Below, in pieces: positions 53,457 to 62,120 of a stretch of 64,000 bases of DNA (position 1 is the first letter of the stretch; each line of letters opens with the position of its first letter). Both the position numbers and the translations under genes were made by a program. Source of the DNA: Bifidobacterium imperatoris (GTDB lineage Bacteria; Actinomycetota; Actinomycetes; Actinomycetales; Bifidobacteriaceae); the NCBI RefSeq assembly GCF_002860405.1, contig NZ_NMWV01000014.1:1-64000 (forward strand). Direction: 5' to 3'. Under the pieces are notes generated by a model. It ran no database searches and was not told the DNA's origin. It saw nothing but the letters and a program-made list of their open reading frames with translations.

Positions 53457-54635
53457 ATGCGGCGCTGGCTGATCAAGCTGCTGAAGAACGAGACGATTCT
53501 GGTGGTCGCCGCAGTACTCGCACTCATCTCCTGTTTCATAGTTCCGCCAGACGCCGACTACAAGGGTTACATTCACGCCAGCACCATCAGCCAGCTCATC
53601 TGTCTGATGATTGTGGTGTGTGGATTCCAGCGCATCGGCGTCTTCCGCATCATCGGCTCTCGCCTGCTGGAGAAAACCAGCACAATGCGCGGCCTCGTCA
53701 TCACACTGGTATCGCTTACCTTCTTCTCCGCCATGCTCATCACCAATGATGTGGCGCTGGTGACATTCGTACCGTTTGCAGTAGCCGTACTCATCATGGC
53801 CGGCCAGCAGGAGCGCACGATCTTAGTGGTCACGTTGATGACCATCGGCGCCAACGTGGGTAGTATGCTCACCCCGATTGGCAACGCACACAACCTGTAC
53901 TTAAAAGCCCTCACTGGCATGCCGACGCTGGAATTCATTGGCATCATGGCTCCATATTCCATCGTTGCCGCCATACTGCTGGTGATTGTGGCCAGCGTGG
54001 TATTCGGCAAGCAGCCGGTCGGCAATCTCGGCAACCTCGAAACCGGTGTACTGGCCCCTGAGCGCAACAAGCATCAGCCTGACGAAATTCGCATCACCGG
54101 CTATGGAGCCGGCTACGGCGGTTGGCGAACCGTGGTCTACACGCTGCTGTTCGTGGTCTGCCTGCTTGCCGTCTCCGATGTGATTCCGCTGTGGGCCATG
54201 TGCGTGATCGTGGTAGTGGTGTTCCTGTTCACCGACCGCCGCGTATTCCGCTACGTGGATTGGGGCCTGCCGCTCACCTTCTGCATGTTCTTCATCTTCA
54301 TCGGCAACATGAAGCGCGTGCCTGAATTCTATGAATTGGCGCGCTCGCTGGTCGGCGGCCATCCGCTCGAAGTGGCCGTGGCCTCCAGTCAGGTGATCAG
54401 CAACGTACCGACTACAATTCTGCTTTCCGGCTTCTGCGATCAGTGGCGTGAACTGATCATCGGCACCAACTTGGGTGGCATGGGTACGCTGATTGCTTCA
54501 ATGGCTTCGCTGATTTCCTACAAGAACGTGGTACGTCAGTATCCCGATAGGAAAGGCCGTTATCTGGCCATCTGCTCGGCAGTCAACGTACTGTTCCTCG
54601 TAGTACTCGTAGGCTTGAGCTGGATTATCGAATAG
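53457..54635 (+). CDS. Transporter of the ArsB/NhaD/CitMHS (IT) superfamily
   Basis: A 392-residue membrane protein with about 10 helices. FFSAMLITNDVALVTFVPF (about residues 84-102) and TIGANVGSMLTPIGNAHNLY (about 129-148) are the paired hairpin motifs of the ion-transporter superfamily. A second motif with SNVPTTILLSG lies around 315-325. GGAGG precedes the ATG. Substrate not defined: anions such as dicarboxylates, citrate, arsenite or Na+/H+ exchange are all possible. Convergent with the GH51 gene, with 12 bp between them. Confidence 0.85.
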   Translation: MRRWLIKLLKNETILVVAAVLALISCFIVPPDADYKGYIHASTISQLICLMIVVCGFQRIGVFRIIGSRLLEKTSTMRGLVITLVSLTFFSAMLITNDVALVTFVPFAVAVLIMAGQQERTILVVTLMTIGANVGSMLTPIGNAHNLYLKALTGMPTLEFIGIMAPYSIVAAILLVIVASVVFGKQPVGNLGNLETGVLAPERNKHQPDEIRITGYGAGYGGWRTVVYTLLFVVCLLAVSDVIPLWAMCVIVVVVFLFTDRRVFRYVDWGLPLTFCMFFIFIGNMKRVPEFYELARSLVGGHPLEVAVASSQVISNVPTTILLSGFCDQWRELIIGTNLGGMGTLIASMASLISYKNVVRQYPDRKGRYLAICSAVNVLFLVVLVGLSWIIE

Positions 54636-54647
54636 CGATGATTTGAT

Positions 54648-56978
54648 TTACTGCCAGCGAGCGGTGACCACAGTCAGGCTGTAAGGCTTGATTTTCATTG
54701 CCATCAGCGAATTCGTAGCAGGCAAAGATACTTTGCGAAGCTCTGGAACAATAGCGCCCTGCGCCTCACCGCGATAGTCGATAGTGGTTTTGGCTTTCGG
54801 CGCGGCGGCCAGCGTCTCAATATCAAGGTGGACCGCACCCGTCCTGTTGGAGCTGCTGCCCAATACCGCCAATCCGCGTTCGATTTCCAACGTCACATCC
54901 ACGGCAGTGGCACCGGTGTTGACGATTTTGATATATCGATAGTTGCCGGGCTTGTTGCCACCGGTCGCGCTCACATACAAGTGTTGCGCTTCCTCGGTCT
55001 TTTCCGTATCCACCCGATAGGTCAGCTCGCCCACATGCGTGGAAAACATGCGTTCCGTCTCATAGTTCAATGTGGGGTTCACATGCGCCGGATTGAATTC
55101 AATAAGATTCTGTGCCCAACCCTTCGCTGGAATATGAGCCAGTAGTGGAGCATAAGACGTCATCTTCACCACATCCGAATTGCGTTCGCAGCCAGTCAAA
55201 AACGCGGCCTCGCCAAGCGCCGACTTCCACGTATTCGCGCCCTGTTCGGTTTGTGGCTGGCCTGCAAAATACCCGTTCGCGGAGTATTCGCCAAAATACA
55301 CGCCGGCACCGCAACGCGGGTAATGGTCAAAACGATAGGCTTGCGCTTCAAACCATTGTGCCGAATGATAGGAATGCTCATCCACGATGATTGCATCTCC
55401 GGTGGCGGAATCCTGCGCTCCCTTGCCGGTGGATGCCGCAGTGCGCGCATAATCCCATGTACGTTTCATTGCAGGCTGGAATGGGAAAAGACCAGCGCTC
55501 ATCACGCACAGCATATGCGGGTAGCGTTCATGAATCGCTTCGCTGATACGCGTGAACTTCGCCACATAATCCGCGCCGAAATTCTCATTGCCCACGCCAA
55601 TCATGTCCAAACCAAACGGTTCCGGATGCCCCATGTCTCGGCGAACCGCAGCCCACGGGCTCGTATCCGGGTTCCCATTGGCGAATTCAATCAAATCCAG
55701 ATAATCCTGAACCACATTGTGCCGGAACGCTTCGGAATCAATATCCATATGCTTCGGATCGCGGCCGGGAGACTGGCATGCAATACCGGCAAACAGCGTC
55801 GGCAGCGGCTTGGCACCCAAATCCTCGCATAGGCAGAAGTATTCATAAAAGCCGATTTGATAACTCTGGCAGTAGCTGGAACCATCCGGCATTTTGAACG
55901 ACCACATGGAATACTGCGGGCGCCGAGCGGGAAGCGCGCCGATTGTATCCTTCCAACGATATTCATTGCCGGGAGTGACGCCTTCCACAATGCAGCCGCC
56001 GGGGAATCGCATAAAGGTTGGATGCAACGCCTGAATGGTTTCCACCAAATCACGCCGAAGCTTGCCATAGCGCCATTTCGGGTCTCCCGCGCCCCAATAA
56101 TCGGCATCCATGAATTGCACTGTGTCCAGATCAAACATCACACCAGTGCGGATAGGAGTAGTAGGGTAGTCGGCGGCGGTCGGTGCATCATCGCTTGATG
56201 TGTAGTCATTGGGCACAGTATCGTCTCTGGGTGCCGGCTCAACGGCAATGCGCAAAATGCCATAGTCGGTCCCCGTGCCGCGCACCTGCGCTCTACAGTG
56301 TACCCAGTTGCTCTGCTCGCCAGCGTAATCCTTGGAATCCTCGGAATCATGATGAACATCATTGCTGGAGCCAACGGAATGCGCAGCAGCACAATCAAAC
56401 CGGGCGACTTCAGTCAATGGATTGCCCTGCTCATCAATCACACTGATGTCCAGCACAGCGCGCCCCAATACCGGGCGCAACTGGAAGTCAATGTCATAGG
56501 AATGCCCGTCAACAATGGAGAAAGCAGGCTCGTTGCCGTTGCTGCCGCCGCCGTTATAACCAAAGTTTTCAATGCAAACAGACTCGTCCGAACGAATGGC
56601 GCCGGCCGTATCGGTTTGGCAGCTATATGCGGGAAGCGTGGCGCGCACGCGTGCGTACCGACTGTGTGCATGAATCGGAGGATCAGGGCAGTATGTGGCA
56701 AGTATCTGACCATGCTCGCCGCGAATTTCCGTGCCATAACTTTCAGCGGAACAGTTGATGAAATGCCAGAAGCGTAACGGGTCGGCTTCGGTACGCCAAC
56801 GATCAGAGCCGGAAAATCTCCAAGTGCGATGGTCGAGATAGACGCCGTCGAAGCTGTAATTATTCACCATATTGGCGTTCAGGCCACCATCGGCACTGTG
56901 ATTGATATCTTCGAAAAAGACGCCGTACAGCCGCTCACTCGTACGATGAGTAGGGTCTGAGACCGTAATCCGAACCAT
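54648..56978 (-). CDS. Alpha-L-arabinofuranosidase, glycoside hydrolase family 51
   Basis: A 776-residue enzyme without signal peptide, so cytoplasmic, that removes arabinofuranose from arabino-oligosaccharides. The N-terminal SERLYGVFFEDINHSADGGL is the GH51 start. The acid/base is Glu465 (GVGNENFG) and the nucleophile Glu564 (YFGEYSANG). Residues about 95-270 form an extra beta-rich segment, probably carbohydrate-binding (LamG/CBM4-like), typical of the long GH51 branch. Convergent with the transporter gene and divergent from the RpiR regulator gene, which may control it. Confidence 0.93.
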   Translation of the reverse strand: MVRITVSDPTHRTSERLYGVFFEDINHSADGGLNANMVNNYSFDGVYLDHRTWRFSGSDRWRTEADPLRFWHFINCSAESYGTEIRGEHGQILATYCPDPPIHAHSRYARVRATLPAYSCQTDTAGAIRSDESVCIENFGYNGGGSNGNEPAFSIVDGHSYDIDFQLRPVLGRAVLDISVIDEQGNPLTEVARFDCAAAHSVGSSNDVHHDSEDSKDYAGEQSNWVHCRAQVRGTGTDYGILRIAVEPAPRDDTVPNDYTSSDDAPTAADYPTTPIRTGVMFDLDTVQFMDADYWGAGDPKWRYGKLRRDLVETIQALHPTFMRFPGGCIVEGVTPGNEYRWKDTIGALPARRPQYSMWSFKMPDGSSYCQSYQIGFYEYFCLCEDLGAKPLPTLFAGIACQSPGRDPKHMDIDSEAFRHNVVQDYLDLIEFANGNPDTSPWAAVRRDMGHPEPFGLDMIGVGNENFGADYVAKFTRISEAIHERYPHMLCVMSAGLFPFQPAMKRTWDYARTAASTGKGAQDSATGDAIIVDEHSYHSAQWFEAQAYRFDHYPRCGAGVYFGEYSANGYFAGQPQTEQGANTWKSALGEAAFLTGCERNSDVVKMTSYAPLLAHIPAKGWAQNLIEFNPAHVNPTLNYETERMFSTHVGELTYRVDTEKTEEAQHLYVSATGGNKPGNYRYIKIVNTGATAVDVTLEIERGLAVLGSSSNRTGAVHLDIETLAAAPKAKTTIDYRGEAQGAIVPELRKVSLPATNSLMAMKIKPYSLTVVTARWQ

Positions 56979-57117
56979 GTCTCCAATTGTAGGTGCTGGC
57001 TGCGTGATGGCATGGCGAAGGTAAACGAAAAAGTTCGCTCACAGTTCATATTGCGGTTAATGCAAATCGGGGGTTTTCCACGTGCGAGCCGGTACGCTCG
57101 AAGGCAGTGAATAATTA

Positions 57118-58014
57118 ATGATGGCGACGATCAGGAGCGGGCCTGTGCAATCCTCGGTGGGAATACGCGAGCGTATCGACCACGTATATCCAACATTACG
57201 TCCGGCCGAACGAGCTGTGGCGCAGTATATTCGCGATCACACGGATGAGGCTGCCGAACTCACAGTAGGACAGTTGGCTGATGTGGCGCATGTCAGTCAG
57301 CCCACGGTTATTCGTTTTTCTCGCAAACTTGGTTTCGGCGGTTACCGTGAATTGCGTTATGTGCTGCGGCATCCGACCGCCGCGCATGAGGTGACGTTCG
57401 ATCCGCTGTCCGGGTTCGATTTGAATCCGTGGGACAGTGTGGATGAGATTCCCTCAAAGGCTGCGGATGGTGCCAAGGCGCTGATTGATGAAATGCGCGG
57501 GGCATTGGACGCCAAAGCGTACCGTAAGGCGATTGAGATTATTGCCGAAGCGGGATTAATTGATATTTTCGGCGTGGAGAATTCGCTGACGCCGGCTATG
57601 GATCTGTTCACGAAGTTCGAGTATCTGGGGCTCACATGCCGCCTCAATACGGACGCTTACCTGCAGCAGATCGGTGCCGGACACCTGACTCATGGCGATG
57701 TTGCCATCGCATTCTCCCACTCCGGAAGCTCAGCGGATACAGTCAAGGCGCTGAGGCTGGCAAAGTCGCGTGGGGCGAAAACCATCGCGATTACCAATGC
57801 CATCGGCGCACCCTTGGCCAGCTGGGCTGATGTAGTGCTTGTGACCGGGCGCGATTCGCATGCCATCTACGGCAATGCGATTTTCTCGCGTGTGGCCGAT
57901 ACCGCCCTCGTAGACATGCTCTACATGGGTGTGATTCTTTCCGATTACGGCCGTTTTTCCACCGCATTGGACGAATCCGGCCGCATGATTCGCGACCGTG
58001 TGTTCGAAGGATGA
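57118..58014 (+). CDS. RpiR/MurR-family regulator
   Basis: A 298-residue regulator with an N-terminal HTH_6 domain (LTVGQLADVAHVSQPTVIRFSRKLGFGGYRELR, residues about 45-80) and a C-terminal SIS sugar-phosphate domain (IAFSHSGSSADTVKALRLAKSRGAKTIAITN). It should sense a phosphosugar. It is divergent from the GH51 gene across 139 bp. Start could be 57118 or the adjacent ATG at 57121; the ribosome site (AAGG) is distant. Confidence 0.92.
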   Translation: MMATIRSGPVQSSVGIRERIDHVYPTLRPAERAVAQYIRDHTDEAAELTVGQLADVAHVSQPTVIRFSRKLGFGGYRELRYVLRHPTAAHEVTFDPLSGFDLNPWDSVDEIPSKAADGAKALIDEMRGALDAKAYRKAIEIIAEAGLIDIFGVENSLTPAMDLFTKFEYLGLTCRLNTDAYLQQIGAGHLTHGDVAIAFSHSGSSADTVKALRLAKSRGAKTIAITNAIGAPLASWADVVLVTGRDSHAIYGNAIFSRVADTALVDMLYMGVILSDYGRFSTALDESGRMIRDRVFEG

Positions 58015-58066
58015 TATTGGGGGCGAGGCTGCGCGTCTCGGCTGGATAGTATGTTTGTCCGCTGAT

Positions 58067-58139
58067 GCCCCTGTAGCTCAATGGATAGAGCCACGGCCTT
58101 CTAATCCGTCGGTTGCCCGTTCGAGTCGGGTCGGGGGCA
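58067..58139 (+). tRNA. tRNA-Arg (anticodon TCT)
   Basis: A 73-nt cloverleaf: acceptor GCCCCTG with CGGGGGC and discriminator A, D arm GCTC/GAGC, anticodon loop CTTCTAA giving TCT (reads AGA), and T arm GCCCG-TTCGAGT-CGGGT. The anticodon stem has a C-T mismatch at its inner pair. CCA is not encoded. A terminator follows. Confidence 0.93.
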
Positions 58140-58147
58140 CATGTAAG

Positions 58148-58202
58148 GAAGACTGCGTTTCCGTTGGCTTGTTGCGAAGGAAACGCAGTCTTCTTGTTTT
58201 TT
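58148..58202 (+). terminator. Terminator after tRNA-Arg
   Basis: A perfect 15-bp stem (GAAGACTGCGTTTCC and complement) with a 16-nt loop is followed by TTGTTTTTTG. Confidence 0.88.
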
Positions 58203-58379
58203 GTTGCACCTGGCGGATCTGTTGAACCGACACGCTCAACGCGCTCAGGGAACACCCCTAGGGGGTGCGATGGCGGCGCTGCCGCTATAGACTTGCTGAA
58301 AGTCATCTGAAGAGAAGAGTTCCAAAAACAGTGGTGCAGCCCGCTCGCCAAAGGCGACGAACGAGAGAAGAAGGTGCCT
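58203..58379 (+). promoter_or_regulatory. Upstream region of the MacB-type operon
   Basis: Contains the palindrome CACCCCTAGGGGGTG near 58252-58267 and a possible -10 box (TATAGA, about 58286-58291). The palindrome is a candidate operator. No regulator gene is adjacent in this direction. Confidence 0.4.
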
Positions 58380-59180
58380 ATGGCGCAACATAATCTTCGC
58401 CCCATCATCGAGGTGCGCAACCTGCGCAAGGAATATCCGGTGGAAGATGAAACGGTGGTGGCTTTGGAGCGAGTGAATCTCGCTATTCCCCAAGGGCAAA
58501 TCTGCTGCATTTTCGGTGAATCAGGCTCTGGAAAATCCACATTATTGAACCAGCTTGCAGGCATGGAAAAGCCCACGCGCGGCGGAGTCAAAATCGGGGG
58601 AGTGCCAGTCAGCAAGCTGAACGAGCGCGAACTGGCCGCCTTTCGGCAGAAGCATATCGGCTTCGTGTTCCAGTCCTACAATCTGCTGCCGAACCTCACC
58701 GCATTGGAAAATGTGGCCATGCCGTTGATGTTCCGCGGTGTTCCCAAAGACCAACGTGAACGCACGGCGCGAGCCGTACTCAAACGCGTGGGCCTTGGCC
58801 ATCGACTGAGTCACTATCCGAGGCAGATGTCTGGCGGTCAGCAGCAGCGCGTTGGCATTGCCCGCGCATTCGTCACCAAACCCGAAGTAGTGTTCGCCGA
58901 CGAACCCACCGGCAATCTCGATTCCAAAACCAAAGCCGAGGTCATGGCGATGATCTGCTCATTCGCGCGCGATTTCAACCAAACCATCGTGCTCGTCACG
59001 CACGACCCGCAAATGGCCTCCTATGCTGACCGCATCGTCACATTATTGGATGGCAACATCGTCAGCGATCGCACGAATCATCCGGCCATCTCACCCTCAA
59101 CTCCCTTTCCAACACCAACTCGACCATCCATAATCCGTCAACAGTCAACTATCTCAACTAATCAAGGAGCCTCGCGATGA
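58380..59180 (+). CDS. ABC transporter ATPase, MacB/LolD type
   Basis: About 266 residues. Walker A GESGSGKST (about 41-49), Q-loop FVFQSYNLLPNLTALENV, signature [15 protein letters not shown], Walker B VVFADEPTGNLDSKT, H-loop VTHD: the full MacB/LolD pattern. A Thr/Pro/Ser-rich tail of about 40 residues follows. ATG 58380 is chosen with AGAAGG 5 nt upstream. It overlaps the next gene by 4 bp. Confidence 0.93.
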   Translation: MAQHNLRPIIEVRNLRKEYPVEDETVVALERVNLAIPQGQICCIFGESGSGKSTLLNQLAGMEKPTRGGVKIGGVPVSKLNERELAAFRQKHIGFVFQSYNLLPNLTALENVAMPLMFRGVPKDQRERTARAVLKRVGLGHRLSHYPRQMSGGQQQRVGIARAFVTKPEVVFADEPTGNLDSKTKAEVMAMICSFARDFNQTIVLVTHDPQMASYADRIVTLLDGNIVSDRTNHPAISPSTPFPTPTRPSIIRQQSTISTNQGASR

Positions 59181-60454
59181 ACATCCACACCAACCCATCT
59201 GGTCAATCCGGTACTCACGCGGGCTTCCTTGCCGCACAATTCGCCGCATCCGCAGTGCGCCGCATGTGCGCCGCCGTGCTGGCCGTGCTGATGGCTCTTG
59301 CATTCCTGTGCGCAGTAGCATTCGCACCAACCCACGCATTTGCCGATGATGGCGACGATTCCACAAGCGGCAGCACGGTGGCCGCTCCCGTGGCCGGTCC
59401 GGTGCCGAACATCATCGTGACCAACTTCACCTACGGCGGTGACTCCGTGGCAGCCGGCTCCAAATTCGATCTGGCGTTCACCTTCCAGAACAAAGGCCAG
59501 GTGGCGGTAACGAACATGGTGGTCACTGTGGACGGCGGCGAAAGCTTCGCCATCGCAGGCGGCACGAACACCTTCTACGTGGACGCGTTATGGGCCGGCT
59601 ATTCGCTGACCCAAACCGTGCCGATGCAGGCGCTCGCTTCCGCGACGAGCGGTGCGCAGCCGGTGAGCATCAGCTTCAAATACGAGTACCTTGATTCCGG
59701 TTCACGCTCCTCCACACAGTCCGATATCAAGATTTCCGTGCCAATCAGCCAACCCGACCGATTCGAAGTGAGTGACCCGGTGCTTCCCGACCAGTCCATC
59801 GCCGGCCAGGAAACCACCATCACGATGGAATATGTGAACAAGGGCAAGGGTGATATTTCCAACGTGGAAGCCACGATGGAAGGCGAAGGGTTCGACGCCA
59901 CCATGAAGAACCAGTACGTGGGTAATGTGGCTTCCGGCGCTACAGGCTCCATCGGGTACGCGTTCACACCGCAGGCTTCCGGCGAGCTGAACGCCACTAT
60001 CAAGGTCATGTATGAGGATTCCGATGGTCAAAGCAAAACCAAGGAATTCCCGGTCAAGGTCAATGTGGAAGACGCTCCTGTGATGGACGGCACTGACATG
60101 GACAATATGGTTGTGGAACCTGCCGGCCCGGTGGTGCCCGTGTGGGCGTGGGCAGTTGGTGCCGTGGCTGTAGTGGTGCTGATCGTGGTGATTGTGCTGC
60201 TGGTGCGTCGTCATCGCAAGAAGAAGGCAAAGAGCAAGCTCGACGAGGAATGGGACGATTGGGCAGAGGGCTCTGCTAAGGGTGACTCGGCTGCTGACAC
60301 TGCTGCTACGCAGCCGGCTGCGGCATCAGACGATGCCGCTGTGCCGGCTGGTGCGTCACCGAATGATTCAGCACCGACCACCGTGCTGGAACCGGTTGCC
60401 GCAGTCGATTCCGCGGTACCGGTCGCCGCCGATTCCGCAACACATCGCAAGTAG
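59177..60454 (+). CDS. Secreted, membrane-anchored protein with CARDB-like domains, partner of the ABC system
   Basis: A 425-residue protein with an N-terminal signal segment (about residues 25-55, VLAVLMALAFLCAVAFAPTHAFA), two immunoglobulin-like segments of the CARDB/COG1361 type (about 70-175 and 185-300, each with an NKG repeat such as FQNKGQVAVTNM and YVNKGKGDISNV), a C-terminal helix (about 318-342) and a cytoplasmic Ala/Asp-rich tail of about 80 residues. It is coupled by a 4-bp overlap to the ATPase and lies before the permease, so it should be the extracellular accessory part of the exporter. Confidence 0.8.
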   Translation: MNIHTNPSGQSGTHAGFLAAQFAASAVRRMCAAVLAVLMALAFLCAVAFAPTHAFADDGDDSTSGSTVAAPVAGPVPNIIVTNFTYGGDSVAAGSKFDLAFTFQNKGQVAVTNMVVTVDGGESFAIAGGTNTFYVDALWAGYSLTQTVPMQALASATSGAQPVSISFKYEYLDSGSRSSTQSDIKISVPISQPDRFEVSDPVLPDQSIAGQETTITMEYVNKGKGDISNVEATMEGEGFDATMKNQYVGNVASGATGSIGYAFTPQASGELNATIKVMYEDSDGQSKTKEFPVKVNVEDAPVMDGTDMDNMVVEPAGPVVPVWAWAVGAVAVVVLIVVIVLLVRRHRKKKAKSKLDEEWDDWAEGSAKGDSAADTAATQPAAASDDAAVPAGASPNDSAPTTVLEPVAAVDSAVPVAADSATHRK

Positions 60455-60464
60455 GGAGCCGACC

Positions 60465-61988
60465 ATGCGATTCGGCGACATCTTACGACTCTGCCGGCAG
60501 AACCTGTGGCGACGCAAATCTCGCACGATTTTGACCGTGCTCGGTGTGATTGTGGGCTGCTGCTCGATTGTGCTCATGATTTCCCTCGGCCAAGGCATCA
60601 ACGAGCAGAATGAGAAAATGCTCAAATCGATGGGCGATCTTTCCATCGTCACCGTATACACCAATGGCGGATACGGCGGCATGATGATGGGCAGTGGCGC
60701 ATCATCCTCATCCTCATCTCAGGACGTCAAACTCACCGATGAATCCGTGGAATCATTCCGCTCGGTTCCCGGAGTTGCCGGCGTGACTCCGGTGATGAAC
60801 TACAACTACAATTCCAGCGCCAGAACCGGTGCCGGTGGACGATACCTCTACGATTACGTGCAGATTATGGGCATCGATATGTCGCAATTCGACCAGATGG
60901 GTTTCAAACTCAAAGATGGTTCGATGCCCATTCGTGACGGTGAAGTACTCGCTGGCGAATGGCTTGCCTATGATTTCATGGACACGCTCAAAAACGGTGA
61001 GATGCGCGAAAGCTCACGCGGTGAAGGCTGCATGTGGAATAACGACACCGCCCAGTGTGAGCCATATGAAGACGAGGATCCGTACTTCAAGCCCATTGGT
61101 ACGCAGCTCACCTTGACCACCGGCGCCAATTACCAAGGTGATCCGTATACGCAAAACCTGTATGGCACTGGTGGCGGCTCGTCTAGTGCCGGTAATGCAA
61201 GTGAATCGCAGAATGTCACTGCGGATATGCGAATCACCGGTGTAACCGTTTCCGACTACAACAAGGGCTTCGCCACATCCGATGGCATCGTCATGGATTT
61301 GAAGTCATTGAAGGAACTCATCGCCAAAGTCGATCCGTCCGTGGCGAAGCAACGAACCACCAATTACGATCAGGTGCTGGTCAAGGCGCAGGATATGGCT
61401 TCGGTGCCGGAAGTCGAATCACAGATCAAGGCGCTCGGCTATGAGACGTCCTCCTATGAGGACATGCGTAAGACTTTGGAAGAACAGTCGCGTGCGATTC
61501 AGCTGATTCTGGGTGGTATCGGTGCGGTATCGCTCTTGGTAGCTGCTATCGGCATCGCCAATACGATGGTGATGTCGGTGACCGAGCGCACGCGCGAAAT
61601 CGGCATTATGAAGGCACTCGGCTGCTATGTGCGCGATATTCGCGTGATGTTCCTGACCGAAGCCGGTGCCATCGGATTCCTCGGTGGACTGATTGGCTGC
61701 ATTATCAGCGCGATATTTTCGCTGGGCATCAACATAGCGGGCATGTCATATCTTGGTGGAGGCATGTCATCCAGTTCGGGCGGTGACGGTTCCAGCGGCT
61801 CCATATGGACGATGCTCTGGCAGGCGACGGTCGGCGGCGATGACGTGACCCGTTACTCGGTGATTCCGTGGTGGCTGTATGCGTTTGCAATCCTGTTCGC
61901 CACGCTGATCGGTCTGCTCTTCGGCTTCGGTCCAGCCAACAAGGCGGTGAAAATCCCGGCCCTAGACGCCATAAAAAACAGCGAATGA
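60465..61988 (+). CDS. ABC transporter permease, MacB type
   Basis: A 507-residue FtsX/MacB permease. One helix at about 22-45 (SRTILTVLGVIVGCCSIVLMISLGQGI) is followed by a large outer domain of about 300 residues (Ser/Gly-rich patches, SSSSSS) and three helices at the end (about 345-500), including the conserved VTERTREIGIMKALGC loop. ATG 60465 is chosen: GGGAG upstream, and family members begin MRFGDILR-like. The frame is open further upstream within the previous gene. Completes a three-gene exporter for an unknown substrate, possibly peptides. Confidence 0.92.
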   Translation: MRFGDILRLCRQNLWRRKSRTILTVLGVIVGCCSIVLMISLGQGINEQNEKMLKSMGDLSIVTVYTNGGYGGMMMGSGASSSSSSQDVKLTDESVESFRSVPGVAGVTPVMNYNYNSSARTGAGGRYLYDYVQIMGIDMSQFDQMGFKLKDGSMPIRDGEVLAGEWLAYDFMDTLKNGEMRESSRGEGCMWNNDTAQCEPYEDEDPYFKPIGTQLTLTTGANYQGDPYTQNLYGTGGGSSSAGNASESQNVTADMRITGVTVSDYNKGFATSDGIVMDLKSLKELIAKVDPSVAKQRTTNYDQVLVKAQDMASVPEVESQIKALGYETSSYEDMRKTLEEQSRAIQLILGGIGAVSLLVAAIGIANTMVMSVTERTREIGIMKALGCYVRDIRVMFLTEAGAIGFLGGLIGCIISAIFSLGINIAGMSYLGGGMSSSSGGDGSSGSIWTMLWQATVGGDDVTRYSVIPWWLYAFAILFATLIGLLFGFGPANKAVKIPALDAIKNSE

Positions 61989-62016
61989 CGCGGTATCGGC
62001 GTTGTACCTGTTTCTT

Positions 62017-62062
62017 GGCTCCCTCCGATGAGGGAGCTCCCGGCGTAAGCTGGGTGAGGGAG
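62017..62062. repeat. Dispersed CTCCC repeat between the MacB permease and dxs
   Basis: GGCTCCCTC/GAGGGAGC hairpin, a divergent second hairpin (CCCGGCGTAAGCTGGG) and closing GAGGGAG. It lies between convergent genes. A further hairpin GGCGCTAGCCT follows. Confidence 0.8.
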
Positions 62063-62120
62063 AGAAGTCGCGTAGGCGCTAGCCTCGCGAAGTAATATAT
62101 CGGGCAAAGACCAATTCCAT

